The notes: generated by a model not told the origin, from the letters alone. A stretch of DNA of 42,499 nt from Ignavibacteria bacterium CG1_02_37_35 (GCA_001871325.1 MNVA01000098.1:1-42499); one strand, 5' to 3'. Positions 9,968 to 20,158 are shown, counted from the stretch's first letter. Numbers and translations are program-made.

Positions 9968-9988
9968 TTTATTTTCGTCTACAATAAT

Positions 9989-11965
9989 TTATTTGTGATT
10001 AATTTTATCTTTTAACCAAAGGAAAAGATTTTCGGCGGCTTTATAATTTTCAAATTCTTTCGGCAGTTTTCTGTTATCGTAATATTCGTTATAAAACCAG
10101 GGATCACCAACAGCAAGAACAGACCCATTCCCATAATCTGAAAATGCAATAAGACAATTTTCATTATTTTCTAAAATACATTTTGCTGAAGCGGAGAGCT
10201 TGAGAGTACTGATCTCCTTCAAATAGATACTGTTTACCTTCTCGAAAATAGGATGAAGCGGGAAAGAATCAATTTTGCCCAAACTAAAGTTTTTCCCTAC
10301 AACCCTGTTTTTGCTATCGCCGTTAAAGTGTATTCCAAATTTTTCTGTAAGCAAATTAAGGTTTACGAACTCACAGTTCAAACTGTCGTTGGCAAAAACC
10401 AAAAGAGTTCCACCGTTGTGAACCCAGGAGACTATTTCTTTTCGAGATACTTCATCCAGATAGTTGGGCGTTAAATTTTCTGATGGGATATCAGGATCAA
10501 CAAGAATGTAAATTGAAACTTCTTTTAGAGCATTCATAGTTGGCGCAGTTTTAATTGCATTAAGAGTACCGCCCAATTTTTTAATAAGATTTCCTAATTC
10601 AGAAAACCCGGAGTTGGCGGTATCTTCCCAGGTGTAGTGAAACCGCTCCCCATTTTTGTTTTCATTGTTAAAATAATAATCTAATCCAACGCTAAATTCT
10701 TTTTCCCCATTATTCAAAGTCGAATCAGTAAAGGGGGGATTTTCTAATTCAATCGCCGATAAAATAAATGGACCATATCCCTTAAAATCATTTACTCTGA
10801 TTTTTTCATTTACGTAATATTCGTAGCTCCCATCACGGTATGGTTTGCCTCCCAAACCGGCGCCGGCACAGATATTCTTTAAATAAATAATTCCATTTTC
10901 ATCAACAGTAACAAGATTTCCAAGTACACCTTGGAATGATTCTTTTGCAAAATCATAATATTTTTTATCGAGGTAACCTTTGTTAGCTCCTTTGGCAAAA
11001 GCATAAATGAACATCAAAGAACCTGATGCTTCAAAATAATTCCCATCCCGATTTCCCTGATCAAGAACTTGAAACCAGAGTTTCGTTTTTACATCGCGGT
11101 ATTTAATCAAACTCAGAGAGAGATTTTTCAAAATAGTAATTAATCCAACTCGCTTTGGATGATCTACCGGGAAGTAATCTAAAACATCAACAAGAGCCAT
11201 GCAATACCAACCTAATCCGCGTCCCCAAAAATTTGGTGAAGTACCGGTAAGTGGGTCAGCCCATTTCTGTTTTTTCGATTCATCCCATCCATGGAAATAA
11301 AGTCCGGAGGAAGAATCTTTTAAATGAAGATCAATCAAATTGAACTGATTAAAAATATCATCGAACGCTTCATTATCGTCAAACAATAATGCATATTTTG
11401 CATAAAAAGGTTCACCCATGTACAATCCATCGAGCCACATTTGAGATGGATAAATTTTCTTATGCCAGAAACCTTTCTCGCTCGTTCTCGGTTGATTTTC
11501 TAATTGTTTTCTTAACCGTTTGGCTGCATTGAGATATTTATCGTCACGTGTTGCAGTATAAAGATTTAGTAATGATCTTCCGGGAGCAATATTATCAATA
11601 TTGAAGTCGTTGTACTTATATGTTTTTATATTCCCCGAACTATCAATATAGTGGTTGAGATTTTTTTTGATATAATCAAAATAATCCTTTTCTCCTGTCG
11701 TTTTCCACATTTGATAAAATGCTTCGAGGATAAGTCCCTGTTCATAATTCCACTTGTGACTTTTCTCTTCAGATTGGTAAGTGATTGAATCGGGATGCAA
11801 CTTAATGAAGTTTTTTATGATTTGCTCCGCAGTAATTTCAGAAGAGTACAATTTCGCCTTGCTCTGGCAAATCAAATCAGAATTAATAAAACCAAACAGA
11901 ATTAAAAATATCGGTACGAAGCGCATAAAGGAGAAAGAGAATAGTTCTAAATATTTTTTTCTCAT
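9989..11965 (-). CDS. Unsaturated rhamnogalacturonyl hydrolase (GH105/GH88-like) with C-terminal DUF4350-like domain
   Basis: MWLDGLYMGEPFYAKYA, NFWGRGLGWYCMALVDVLDYFP; C-terminal GGTLLVFANDS; ATGA overlap with upstream PL1 stop. Confidence 0.88.
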   Translation of the reverse strand: MRKKYLELFSFSFMRFVPIFLILFGFINSDLICQSKAKLYSSEITAEQIIKNFIKLHPDSITYQSEEKSHKWNYEQGLILEAFYQMWKTTGEKDYFDYIKKNLNHYIDSSGNIKTYKYNDFNIDNIAPGRSLLNLYTATRDDKYLNAAKRLRKQLENQPRTSEKGFWHKKIYPSQMWLDGLYMGEPFYAKYALLFDDNEAFDDIFNQFNLIDLHLKDSSSGLYFHGWDESKKQKWADPLTGTSPNFWGRGLGWYCMALVDVLDYFPVDHPKRVGLITILKNLSLSLIKYRDVKTKLWFQVLDQGNRDGNYFEASGSLMFIYAFAKGANKGYLDKKYYDFAKESFQGVLGNLVTVDENGIIYLKNICAGAGLGGKPYRDGSYEYYVNEKIRVNDFKGYGPFILSAIELENPPFTDSTLNNGEKEFSVGLDYYFNNENKNGERFHYTWEDTANSGFSELGNLIKKLGGTLNAIKTAPTMNALKEVSIYILVDPDIPSENLTPNYLDEVSRKEIVSWVHNGGTLLVFANDSLNCEFVNLNLLTEKFGIHFNGDSKNRVVGKNFSLGKIDSFPLHPIFEKVNSIYLKEISTLKLSASAKCILENNENCLIAFSDYGNGSVLAVGDPWFYNEYYDNRKLPKEFENYKAAENLFLWLKDKINHK

Positions 11966-14850
11966 TTCAAGAAGATCATTTTTTTCGTTTGAATAAAATC
12001 TCCGGATTGAAGTTGATAGAAATAAATTCCGGAGACTACATCGTTATTCTTTGTTGAAAAGAGGCTTTGATGTACACCTTTTGATTGATATTCATTTACT
12101 AACGTTGCAACTTCATTCCCAAGTACATCATATATTTTTAATGTTACATGACCACCAATTGCCAACTGCCAACGGATTTCCGTTTCCGGATTAAAAGGAT
12201 TTGGGTAATTCTGTGATAAATTAAAAGAAAAAGATGAATGGGAATTGTGAGTTTCGTTAATTGCAGCCGGATCTATTTTTGCGGCACCGGCATTCTGCAA
12301 TACAATATCTTTAACCGTTTGCGCATCAATTGGAGTGTAGCTATAATAGGAACGGGGATCAAAATTGTAGCCTGTTAAATGTTCAATCAACGCGCCGGAA
12401 TTGGCTGAATAATTAGCTATCGCTTTTACGAATCCCGCCGGATCTCCGCTCAATGTTTCACCGGGATCATTTACCGTAGAAATTAAAATTGGTGTCGGCG
12501 TATTTTCAAAATAATTTCCTTCAACTAACACCTGAGCTTGACACGTAACCCCAACTCCATACCCGCCATTAACTCCTGCGCTCGAATAGAGATTATTCAG
12601 AAGATGCGCTTTTGCAAATCTTATTCTCGGATGACGCGAATACGTACCGTCAAACCAATTTCTAAAATAAGTTACTCTCATTGTGGTATCCGAAAACTGA
12701 TTCGTTGTATGCCCGAGTAAACAGGCTTTTCTGTGATTCGTAAAATGATTATAAGAAACAGTAACGTTAAATGCACCGCTTTTTATATCAAGCAGACCAT
12801 CATGACTACTCCCCGATAGATCAATTGAAGGGCTATCGGTAAATGAACAATGATCAACCCACACATTACTGCTTCCATCAATAGATACGCCGTCTTTTTC
12901 ATCAACCTTGCAATCGGCAAATAAAATATTACGGACAATAATGTTTTTGCAATCTACGATCTTCATTCCAAAACCAAGGAAAGATGCGTCAGTTCCCAAT
13001 CCAATAATTGAAATATTACTCGTTCGCTTAATGGAAATTTCAGTCGAATAACCACTTAACACACCGGAAATAAAAATGAGTAACGGAGTGTTGATTCCCT
13101 TCTCCCTGGCTCTCATAATATCTGCAATTTGCTGGGCATTGGTAGCGATAACCGTATCGCCACCGATCCCACCGGTTGTTCCCCCATCAAGTGATGCAAA
13201 CCCGACAATGTTATTGGCATCAATTATTTCGGTCACTCCGATTCCAAATACAGCTAAGTTGATCGAGGCGCCTCCGCCGGAATTTTCAATAATTCCATTA
13301 TACGTTTTTAACTCTGTTGGAACAAATTTAACATAAATAATTGCGCTTGAAAGTGAATCTCCTAAATAGGGAAGATCAATTTTAGAAGCGAACCCGGTAT
13401 TGCTCAAAAGTGATACTTCAAACCCTTCAGGCGCAGTAACTGAAATAAAACCATCCTCCGGTGTGAGCAGCGATCCGGAGAGGCGATAATTTTTAACGAC
13501 GGTATCTTTGTTGGCAGTCAGATATCCAAAAGCAAGAAGTTCAGGATTGGTTAAAAGTGTTGCAACCGCTAATGTTGAAGTATTGCCGGTTCCAGGAGAA
13601 ACGATAAGATAATTCTGGGATTCATTATCGGTAGAATTGTATTCGTAAACTGCAAAATAATACTTCACATTACTGGAAAGACTAACTACTGTAATGTTCG
13701 TATCGCTTCCTTCATAAACTATTTTATTTCCATTTTCTCTATCTTCAGAAGCTAAATAATTATTTGAAACCCCGGGATAGAATTCTCCATCTTGTGGAGC
13801 CCAATCAACAGGATCCACGGATCGAATAACTAAAATCCTCTTTTCACCATCACCACCCGAAAAATTCACTTTTATTGAATTACCGGTAACTTCGCTGAAT
13901 GAGAGAGTAGATTGTTTTGTTGGTTCCTTCGATACCTGCGACCCAAAAACTTGTACTAATTTTGTAGGTGAACCATTACTTACGTGAGTAATCTCCCCGC
14001 CAAATGTTCCCGCAGAGAAAGCATTGAGTCTAACTGCTACCGATACAGGCTGTCCATCAATCACTCCTCCCGTTTGTGGAAGCGTTATTGGCAATAATGA
14101 AGTGTGCCATGTCGTTCCCCCGTCAACCGATATTTCAAAATTTTCCGGCGGGGTCATTACAACATTTTCTGTTAGATTTATTCCCGAAACCGTATAGATT
14201 TGTGGAGTTGATGCAGAATCAGGATACTGCAAAAATTTCTCTAAAGAATTAACGGAAGTAATTACAGAAACCATTGAATTGGTAGTACCAGAAATAACAA
14301 CCGAATTCGTGATCACATATTTTGATGTAGTGCTTGAGATGTACCATGGATAAATTCTTAAATAAAAAGATTCGCTGTCGTTAATTTGAATGTCTGGAGC
14401 TGCCGTTATGTTGGGAACACCCGGAGCCGAACTGCTTAAGGAAATTGTACTTCCTATTTGAGTTCGATTTGTAAAAGTCGAATCTTTTGAATAATAAATA
14501 TTTGCTCTCATTCCGCTTCCTGCATTTACGTATAGGAAGAGAGAAAGAGAAGAAACTGTAAATAAATTTCCCTGCGTAGGTGAAACTCTAAATTGCATAT
14601 ATCGCATCATGTTTTCTGATGATTCACCGGACCATGTCCCGGCGGTTCCCGATGGGCTGCTTCTCTGCACACTGTTTGCATAGGTTACCTGCATGTTTGC
14701 TAATAGTTGATTATCTGCCATAATGCTGCCTGTGGTTACGGCAGACTGGTTATCAATCAAATGCCAACTGCTACTGGCTGAATTCTGCGCCACTATACCG
14801 ACATTAATAAAAAGAATGATCAAGATCGTCGCGGTTATTTTTTTTACCAT
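11962..14850 (-). CDS. Pectate lyase (PL1-type beta-helix) with N-terminal module, FN3-like region and T9SS type A tail
   Basis: SNVWVDHCSFTDSPSIDLSGSSHDGLLDIKSGAFNVTVSYNHFTNHRKACLLGH; QNYPNPFNPETEIRW...GDFIQTKKMIFLK; signal peptide. Confidence 0.9.
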   Translation of the reverse strand: MVKKITATILIILFINVGIVAQNSASSSWHLIDNQSAVTTGSIMADNQLLANMQVTYANSVQRSSPSGTAGTWSGESSENMMRYMQFRVSPTQGNLFTVSSLSLFLYVNAGSGMRANIYYSKDSTFTNRTQIGSTISLSSSAPGVPNITAAPDIQINDSESFYLRIYPWYISSTTSKYVITNSVVISGTTNSMVSVITSVNSLEKFLQYPDSASTPQIYTVSGINLTENVVMTPPENFEISVDGGTTWHTSLLPITLPQTGGVIDGQPVSVAVRLNAFSAGTFGGEITHVSNGSPTKLVQVFGSQVSKEPTKQSTLSFSEVTGNSIKVNFSGGDGEKRILVIRSVDPVDWAPQDGEFYPGVSNNYLASEDRENGNKIVYEGSDTNITVVSLSSNVKYYFAVYEYNSTDNESQNYLIVSPGTGNTSTLAVATLLTNPELLAFGYLTANKDTVVKNYRLSGSLLTPEDGFISVTAPEGFEVSLLSNTGFASKIDLPYLGDSLSSAIIYVKFVPTELKTYNGIIENSGGGASINLAVFGIGVTEIIDANNIVGFASLDGGTTGGIGGDTVIATNAQQIADIMRAREKGINTPLLIFISGVLSGYSTEISIKRTSNISIIGLGTDASFLGFGMKIVDCKNIIVRNILFADCKVDEKDGVSIDGSSNVWVDHCSFTDSPSIDLSGSSHDGLLDIKSGAFNVTVSYNHFTNHRKACLLGHTTNQFSDTTMRVTYFRNWFDGTYSRHPRIRFAKAHLLNNLYSSAGVNGGYGVGVTCQAQVLVEGNYFENTPTPILISTVNDPGETLSGDPAGFVKAIANYSANSGALIEHLTGYNFDPRSYYSYTPIDAQTVKDIVLQNAGAAKIDPAAINETHNSHSSFSFNLSQNYPNPFNPETEIRWQLAIGGHVTLKIYDVLGNEVATLVNEYQSKGVHQSLFSTKNNDVVSGIYFYQLQSGDFIQTKKMIFLK

Positions 14851-14960
14851 GGGGTTCTCCGTTTTAGAATTGTAATTTGACTTGATAAGTCCAAAAATCG
14901 AGGAAAAATTTTAAGGGGAAAACTTACTTGCAGGCAATTCTTACAAAAAGATTTAAATAA

Positions 14961-14994
14961 AAAAGATTCCACCTTATGACAGGTGGAATCTTTT
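14961..14994. terminator. Bidirectional terminator hairpin
   Basis: aaaagattccacct-tatgac-aggtggaatctttt, 14-bp perfect stem. Confidence 0.88.
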
Positions 14995-15003
14995 TATAAG
15001 AAC

Positions 15004-15566
15004 TTATTTCGTTAACATCATCTTTTTGGTAATAGTGAAAGAGCCGGCAGTTAGTTTATATATATAAACGCCGCTGGTGAGATTATTCGCTCCGAAAGTA
15101 TGCTCATATCATGCACGTAACAATCCAGCACTTTAATTATCCCGATACTTGCAGCCGCCGCCGGAGAGCCCGCTGAATATTGAATCAAATGTAGTACAGC
15201 GGCAACTCCGCTTTGCTGTCCATCGAACTCAATTCCTTTTAATGTTAGAGATGCCCCATCGCTTAAGAGAAAAAAATTATGATTACTTGATCCATCGGTG
15301 ACTTTGGTCTCTCTTACAATTGGTTTTGCAGGATTGGTCGGATCATCAGTTTGGATGGTAAGTTTTTTATTGATGCTTATTACATAACCTTGAGATTCAA
15401 CATATTCTGCCCCCGGGATCAAGCGCAAAATATCACCGTCAACGGCAGCGTCAATCGCCGCCTTTAAAGTGCCGTCTCCAGGCACAACATCTATATAGTT
15501 TTGTGCCAATGTTATCGAGGTAAAAAGCAATAACATAAAGTTAATTGTGTAGAAAGTTTTTTTCAT
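15004..15566 (-). pseudogene. Internally deleted, frameshifted remnant of a secreted beta-helix protein (N-terminus plus out-of-frame T9SS tail)
   Basis: ORF (track 15051..15566) has signal peptide and beta-helix start, then VLDCYVHDMSILSERIISPAAFIYIN*; other frame at 15004-15103 reads TFGANNLTSGVYIYKLTAGSFTITKKMMLTK*. Confidence 0.8.
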
Positions 15567-15606
15567 GACTTACTCCATTCTTTGTTTATATATCGTTCAT
15601 TGTTTA

Positions 15607-17013
15607 CTAAAAATTAAAATAACTCTCTGCATTTTTATAGCAGATACCTTCGATTAGCGATTTCAACAAATTTTCATCATTAGGGATCAGACCATTTTCA
15701 ACATCCTTACCAAGAATATCACACAATATTCTGCGGAAATATTCGTGTCTTGGATAGGAGAGAAAACTTCGCGAGTCAGTTAACATCCCAACAAACCGGC
15801 TTAAAAGCCCCAGAGAAGAAAGTGCGTCAATCTGTTTTTCAATTCCGTTCTTCTGATCCAAAAACCACCAAGCACTTCCGAATTGAATTTTGCCGGGGAC
15901 GCTTCCATCTTGAAAGTTACCCGCCATCGTTGCAAGTAATTCATTATCCGCCGGGTTTAAATTGTATAAAATAGTTTTAGCGAGTTTATTCTTCGCATCT
16001 AACTTGTCTAATAATTTTTTTAAAGGTCTTGCAATTTCAAAATCACCAATTGAATCGTAACCTGTATCCGCGCCAAGCTTCTTCATCATTCTTGTGTTGT
16101 TGTTTCTTAAAGCACCGAGGTGAAATTGCTGTACCCAGTTTTTATCGTGATTCATCAACCCGAATTCATAAAGCATACATGATTTGAATTTGAGAATTTC
16201 AACCGTTGATAGCGCATCTTCTTTCAGAATTTTTTGAAAAATATTTTTTACTTCGTCTTCTGTATAATCTTCAGCATAAGGTTGTTCGATTCCATGGTCT
16301 GAAAGCCTGCATCCATTTCTATCAAAGTAGTCGTGCCGAAGTTTTAAAGAAGCAAGGTAAGTTTCGAAGTTTGTAATTTCAGAATTGGAAAGGGCTTCTA
16401 ATTTCTTTAACCAAACTTTGAATGATTGAATGTTTTCTACCGCCATACTTTTGTCAGGTCTAAATGTTGGTAGTACTTTTACTTCATAATTCTCATCTTT
16501 TAGTTGGCTATGAAATTTTAAAGAATCAGTCGGATCATCAGTAGTACAAATAGTTTTTACATTGAATTGTTTAAGAATTCCCCGGGTTGAAAATTCATCT
16601 TTTTTTAAGAGGTCATTACAAGTATCCCAAACTGATTTTGCTGTGTCTTTATTTAGAAGCAAGTCATCAATCCCAAATGGCTTTTTAAGTTCCATGTGAG
16701 TCCAATGATAGAGAGGATTTCTAATAGTGAAGGGAACAGTTTCCGCCCAAGCATCAAACTTTTCATAATCGGAAGCATTTCCCGTACAATATTTTTCGTC
16801 AACACCGTTTGCACGCATAGCCCGCCATTTATAATGATCACCGTTTAACCAAATGTGTGTGAGATTTGGGAATTTTTTATTAGTGGCGATTTCTTCAACT
16901 GGCAGATGACAGTGATAATCTATAATTGGAAGGTCTTTAGCAATTTCGTGATAGAGACGGATGGAGGTTGGTTTGGAAAGTAAAAAATTCTCTGAAATGA
17001 AATGTTTAGACAT
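15607..17013 (-). CDS. uxaC: Glucuronate isomerase
   Basis: DLPIIDYHCHLPVEEIA, GDHYKWRAMRANGVDEKYCTG, GSAWWFLDQKNGIEKQIDALSSLGLLSRFVGMLTDSRSFLSYPRHEYFRRILC. Confidence 0.95.
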   Translation of the reverse strand: MSKHFISENFLLSKPTSIRLYHEIAKDLPIIDYHCHLPVEEIATNKKFPNLTHIWLNGDHYKWRAMRANGVDEKYCTGNASDYEKFDAWAETVPFTIRNPLYHWTHMELKKPFGIDDLLLNKDTAKSVWDTCNDLLKKDEFSTRGILKQFNVKTICTTDDPTDSLKFHSQLKDENYEVKVLPTFRPDKSMAVENIQSFKVWLKKLEALSNSEITNFETYLASLKLRHDYFDRNGCRLSDHGIEQPYAEDYTEDEVKNIFQKILKEDALSTVEILKFKSCMLYEFGLMNHDKNWVQQFHLGALRNNNTRMMKKLGADTGYDSIGDFEIARPLKKLLDKLDAKNKLAKTILYNLNPADNELLATMAGNFQDGSVPGKIQFGSAWWFLDQKNGIEKQIDALSSLGLLSRFVGMLTDSRSFLSYPRHEYFRRILCDILGKDVENGLIPNDENLLKSLIEGICYKNAESYFNF

Positions 17014-17529
17014 AATGAAACACCTTAATAAAATGGACTATTCGGATCATAAACAAGTTACTGATCCAGATTTCTTTTTAAAATGATTTGTTAAAAGTGC
17101 TTAAAACGAAAGAGCGTTCTAAGAACTATCCAACGAAAACGCCTTTATTATCAAGCTCATGTTACCATAGCTTCGCCTGATGAGCCACAATTTTCATCAG
17201 TTTACTTAAACGGTAAAGTTAAGGTTTATTTCTAACCACCAATTTCTGAAAATAAAATTAAATTGTCAAGTAAAATCGAAATAATCCTTCACAACACGAC
17301 GCTGTCGAATCACAAATGAGGATATTTAAAACGGCGTATTAAGAAAAGTAGAAAAGTAAGTTATGTCCGGACTTCAAAATTATTTACCGGAAGTGGAGAG
17401 TTGTTCCTGTCGCAGGCTGGTGAATGAAGCAAGGTAAAGTTCGACTCAGTTATTGACCAAATCGTTCAAATGTTTTCTTCGAAAAAACGCGAGGAATAAA
17501 TTCTTAACTGCGGAATTTTAAGTACGAAA

Positions 17530-18810
17530 TTATTGAATTAGATAGTTCACTTGCTGCAAAAACTGAGGATTAGAGATTTTGACACAATCAAAATTGGATA
17601 TTTTCCCTCCATTCTTTAAGAACATTGAGAGTATCGCAAATGCCATCGCAATACGGTGATCGTGAAAACTTTCAAAAACGGGATTTTCATTTTGTATTGT
17701 TCCGCTAACTGAAAAACCATCGGGGAATTCCTCAACATCCAATCCAAGTATTTTATAATTTTGAACTAACGCAGAAATTCTATCTGATTCTTTTACACGC
17801 AACTCTGAAGCATTTCTAATCTCAAACTCTCCTGTTCCCAAAATGGATGCAACGGATAAGATTGGGATTTCATCAATTATATTGGGAATAATCTCTTTAG
17901 GAATTTCAATTGAATGGAGCTGACTGCTTCGCACAATTATATCACCGTACAACTCATTGTCTGATTTAAGTTGGTTTACCATTTCAATTTCACTTCCCGT
18001 TTCCTTTAATATTTTTATAATTCCGGTACGCGTTTCATTTAATGAAACGTGACGCAGAATCACTTCCGAGTTTTTTGCAAGTAATGTTAGCACGATAAAA
18101 AAAGCCGCAGAGGAAATATCCGAAGGGACAAAATAATTTTGAGCGGAAGGATAATTCTTTCTCGAAGAATAACTAAACCTCTTCCTTTCTTTCTCTTCCA
18201 CGCGTAAACCAAGCATTACTTCAGTGTGATTTCGTGTTTGCTCAGATTCAATTACGCAAGTTTCATCTTCCAAGTGAAGTCCGGCAAGAAGTATCGAACT
18301 TTTTACCTGAGCGCTTGCAACAGGCATTTCATAAATAATCGGAGAAAATTTTTCAGCGGGATGAATTGTTAAAGGTAAAGTCAGATTTGGTGTAGCGGAA
18401 AACTTTGCTCCCATTAAATACAGCGGTTCAATCACCCGTTTCATCGGACGTTGTGAAAGCGATGTATCACCGATTAATGTTGACTCAAACGGTTGTGCGG
18501 AAAGAAATCCGGCAAGCAGCCGGGCAGTTGTTCCCGAATTTCCAGCATCCAAATTATTTAAAGGGGCAGTGAAATTCTTGAATCCTTTTCCTTCAATTAT
18601 TAGTCTTTCATTTTCCCATTTACTCTTAACACCAAGTTCGGAAAAACATTTTAATGTTGATCGAACATCTTCTCCATTAGACAAATTTTCAATTTCGGAA
18701 AGTCCTTTTGCCATACAAGAAAATATCACTGCGCGGTGGGAAATTGATTTATCACCGGGCAAAGCGAGTTCTCCTTTAACTTTTCCAATTTTATTAAATT
18801 CTTGCGTCAT
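17530..18810 (-). CDS. aroA: 3-phosphoshikimate 1-carboxyvinyltransferase (EPSP synthase)
   Basis: LPGDKSISHRAVIFSCMA, DAGNSGTTARLLAG, RVKESDRI, DHRIAMAFAI; TAATG overlap with upstream stop. Confidence 0.96.
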   Translation of the reverse strand: MTQEFNKIGKVKGELALPGDKSISHRAVIFSCMAKGLSEIENLSNGEDVRSTLKCFSELGVKSKWENERLIIEGKGFKNFTAPLNNLDAGNSGTTARLLAGFLSAQPFESTLIGDTSLSQRPMKRVIEPLYLMGAKFSATPNLTLPLTIHPAEKFSPIIYEMPVASAQVKSSILLAGLHLEDETCVIESEQTRNHTEVMLGLRVEEKERKRFSYSSRKNYPSAQNYFVPSDISSAAFFIVLTLLAKNSEVILRHVSLNETRTGIIKILKETGSEIEMVNQLKSDNELYGDIIVRSSQLHSIEIPKEIIPNIIDEIPILSVASILGTGEFEIRNASELRVKESDRISALVQNYKILGLDVEEFPDGFSVSGTIQNENPVFESFHDHRIAMAFAILSMFLKNGGKISNFDCVKISNPQFLQQVNYLIQ

Positions 18811-19400
18811 TATTTTTTCGTTAACCACTCCTCTATTCTTCGTTCAATTAATTCCGGATTATCTTTTTGATTATAAAAACCTTTCAACTTTCTTTGTCTC
18901 ATTGCTTCGTACAAAGTAACAGCAGCGGCGACAGAGATGTTCAGGCTTTGCACCATTCCCATCATCGGGATATAAAAAATAGTATCGGCGAGATTTTCTG
19001 CTTCATCAGAAATTCCACGATGTTCATTCCCAAAAACAAGCGCAATTTTTTTAGTAAGATCAAGATCATAAAGGTTTATCGGATTTTCCTTTAATGATGA
19101 AGCAAGAATTGTAAATCCTTCTTCGCGCAAAGTTTGATAACATTTTTTTACGTCCGTAAATTTTTCTTTTTCAACCCACTTAAAAGCAGAGGCAGAAGAT
19201 TTACTTCCGATTTTCGGATATTTTTCAATGTTATAAATAAGAGAGACTTTAGGAATTCCCACCGCATCGCAAGAACGGAAAACGGCGCTAACGTTATGAG
19301 GATCGTGGACATTTTCAAGAACAAGGCGAAGAGAATCCTGCCGCGCGGAAGCTACGGTAATGATTTTTCCTTTCCGCCGTTCTGTAATTTCTTTTTTCAA
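18810..19400 (-). CDS. TrmH/SpoU-family RNA methyltransferase, TTG start
   Basis: VLENVHDPHNVSAVFRSCDAVGI, LVFGNEHRGIS, IPMMGMVQSLNISVAAAVTLYEA; in-frame TGA just upstream of the TTG. Confidence 0.9.
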   Translation of the reverse strand: MKKEITERRKGKIITVASARQDSLRLVLENVHDPHNVSAVFRSCDAVGIPKVSLIYNIEKYPKIGSKSSASAFKWVEKEKFTDVKKCYQTLREEGFTILASSLKENPINLYDLDLTKKIALVFGNEHRGISDEAENLADTIFYIPMMGMVQSLNISVAAAVTLYEAMRQRKLKGFYNQKDNPELIERRIEEWLTKK

Positions 19401-19645
19401 CTCTTGCCTGCCTTGCCGTCAGACAGGTGGAATATTAATTTATAAATTGATTTGCAAGCGCTTCTTCCGGCTTTATCAACTAAAACTTTATGATGCTCAT
19501 CCAACTTTAAATAATACTTAGCTAACGAAACAATTTTTTCAATGGCTTCATCTTCTTTCTCAGCCCACGTTTCGCAACCTTTAATTGAGGGAATGGCTGC
19601 AGAATATCCGTCAAGCGCTTTTGAGATTATAATATCTAAAACCAT
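19397..19645 (-). CDS. HicB-like small protein (orphan)
   Basis: DIIISKALDGYSAAIPSIKGCETWAEKEDEAIEKI pattern; no HicA recognised adjacent. Confidence 0.6.
   Translation of the reverse strand: MVLDIIISKALDGYSAAIPSIKGCETWAEKEDEAIEKIVSLAKYYLKLDEHHKVLVDKAGRSACKSIYKLIFHLSDGKAGKS
19407..19427. repeat. Short dispersed palindromic repeat, copy a (cctgccttgccgtcagacagg)
   Basis: 19 of 21 bases identical to the reverse complement of 30541-30561. Confidence 0.65.
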
Positions 19646-19765
19646 GAGTAAATCATCTTACTTAAAACTGATACAAAAATTACAACTCAGCATTTTTTTA
19701 ATAAAACCATCGCTTGGCGGAATAGTATCCTCAGTTAAATCCTTGTTTTTTTGGACACGATTTAC

Positions 19766-19839
19766 GAACAAGGATTAACGAATAGCGATTTTTGATTTTA
19801 TTTTTAACTTCTAAAATCAAAAATCGTTAATCCTTGTTC
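19766..19839. repeat. Long foldback inverted repeat (28-nt right arm; 7-nt insertion in left arm)
   Basis: gaacaaggattaacg[aatagcg]atttttgatttta ... taaaatcaaaaatcgttaatccttgttc. Confidence 0.85.
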
Positions 19840-20050
19840 TGAAATCAAAAAAGTTTGGTTGTCGGCTTGGCCGCGCTAAGACTGAATGGTTGAGTGAAAA
19901 ACATTGAAAGTTTAAAACCGATAAAGAAACATTCATTCTTCCATTCATTCATCCATGCTTCCGAAATAAAATTCAACCACTTCATTTACCACAACTCTTA
20001 ACCGTGATGTATGTTAGTAAGTCACCTTACGCAAAAGATTCAATTGATGT

Positions 20051-20126
20051 CTTAATCGTAATCTTTTTCTTAATCTGCATTTGCCGTCTAAAAACGAGTA
20101 AGATTACGATTATGATTATGATTAAG
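20051..20126. repeat. Second foldback repeat with (TGATTA)n expansion in right arm
   Basis: cttaatcgtaatctt ... aagattacgattatgattatgattaag. Confidence 0.7.
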
Positions 20127-20158
20127 AAGATTTTTAATTATCAACTGCGTAACATGAG

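Noticed and set aside
19397-19645. HicAB toxin-antitoxin system
   Set aside because: Only a HicB-like protein is present; no HicA (dsRBD-like) ORF found on either side, so no TA system is claimed.
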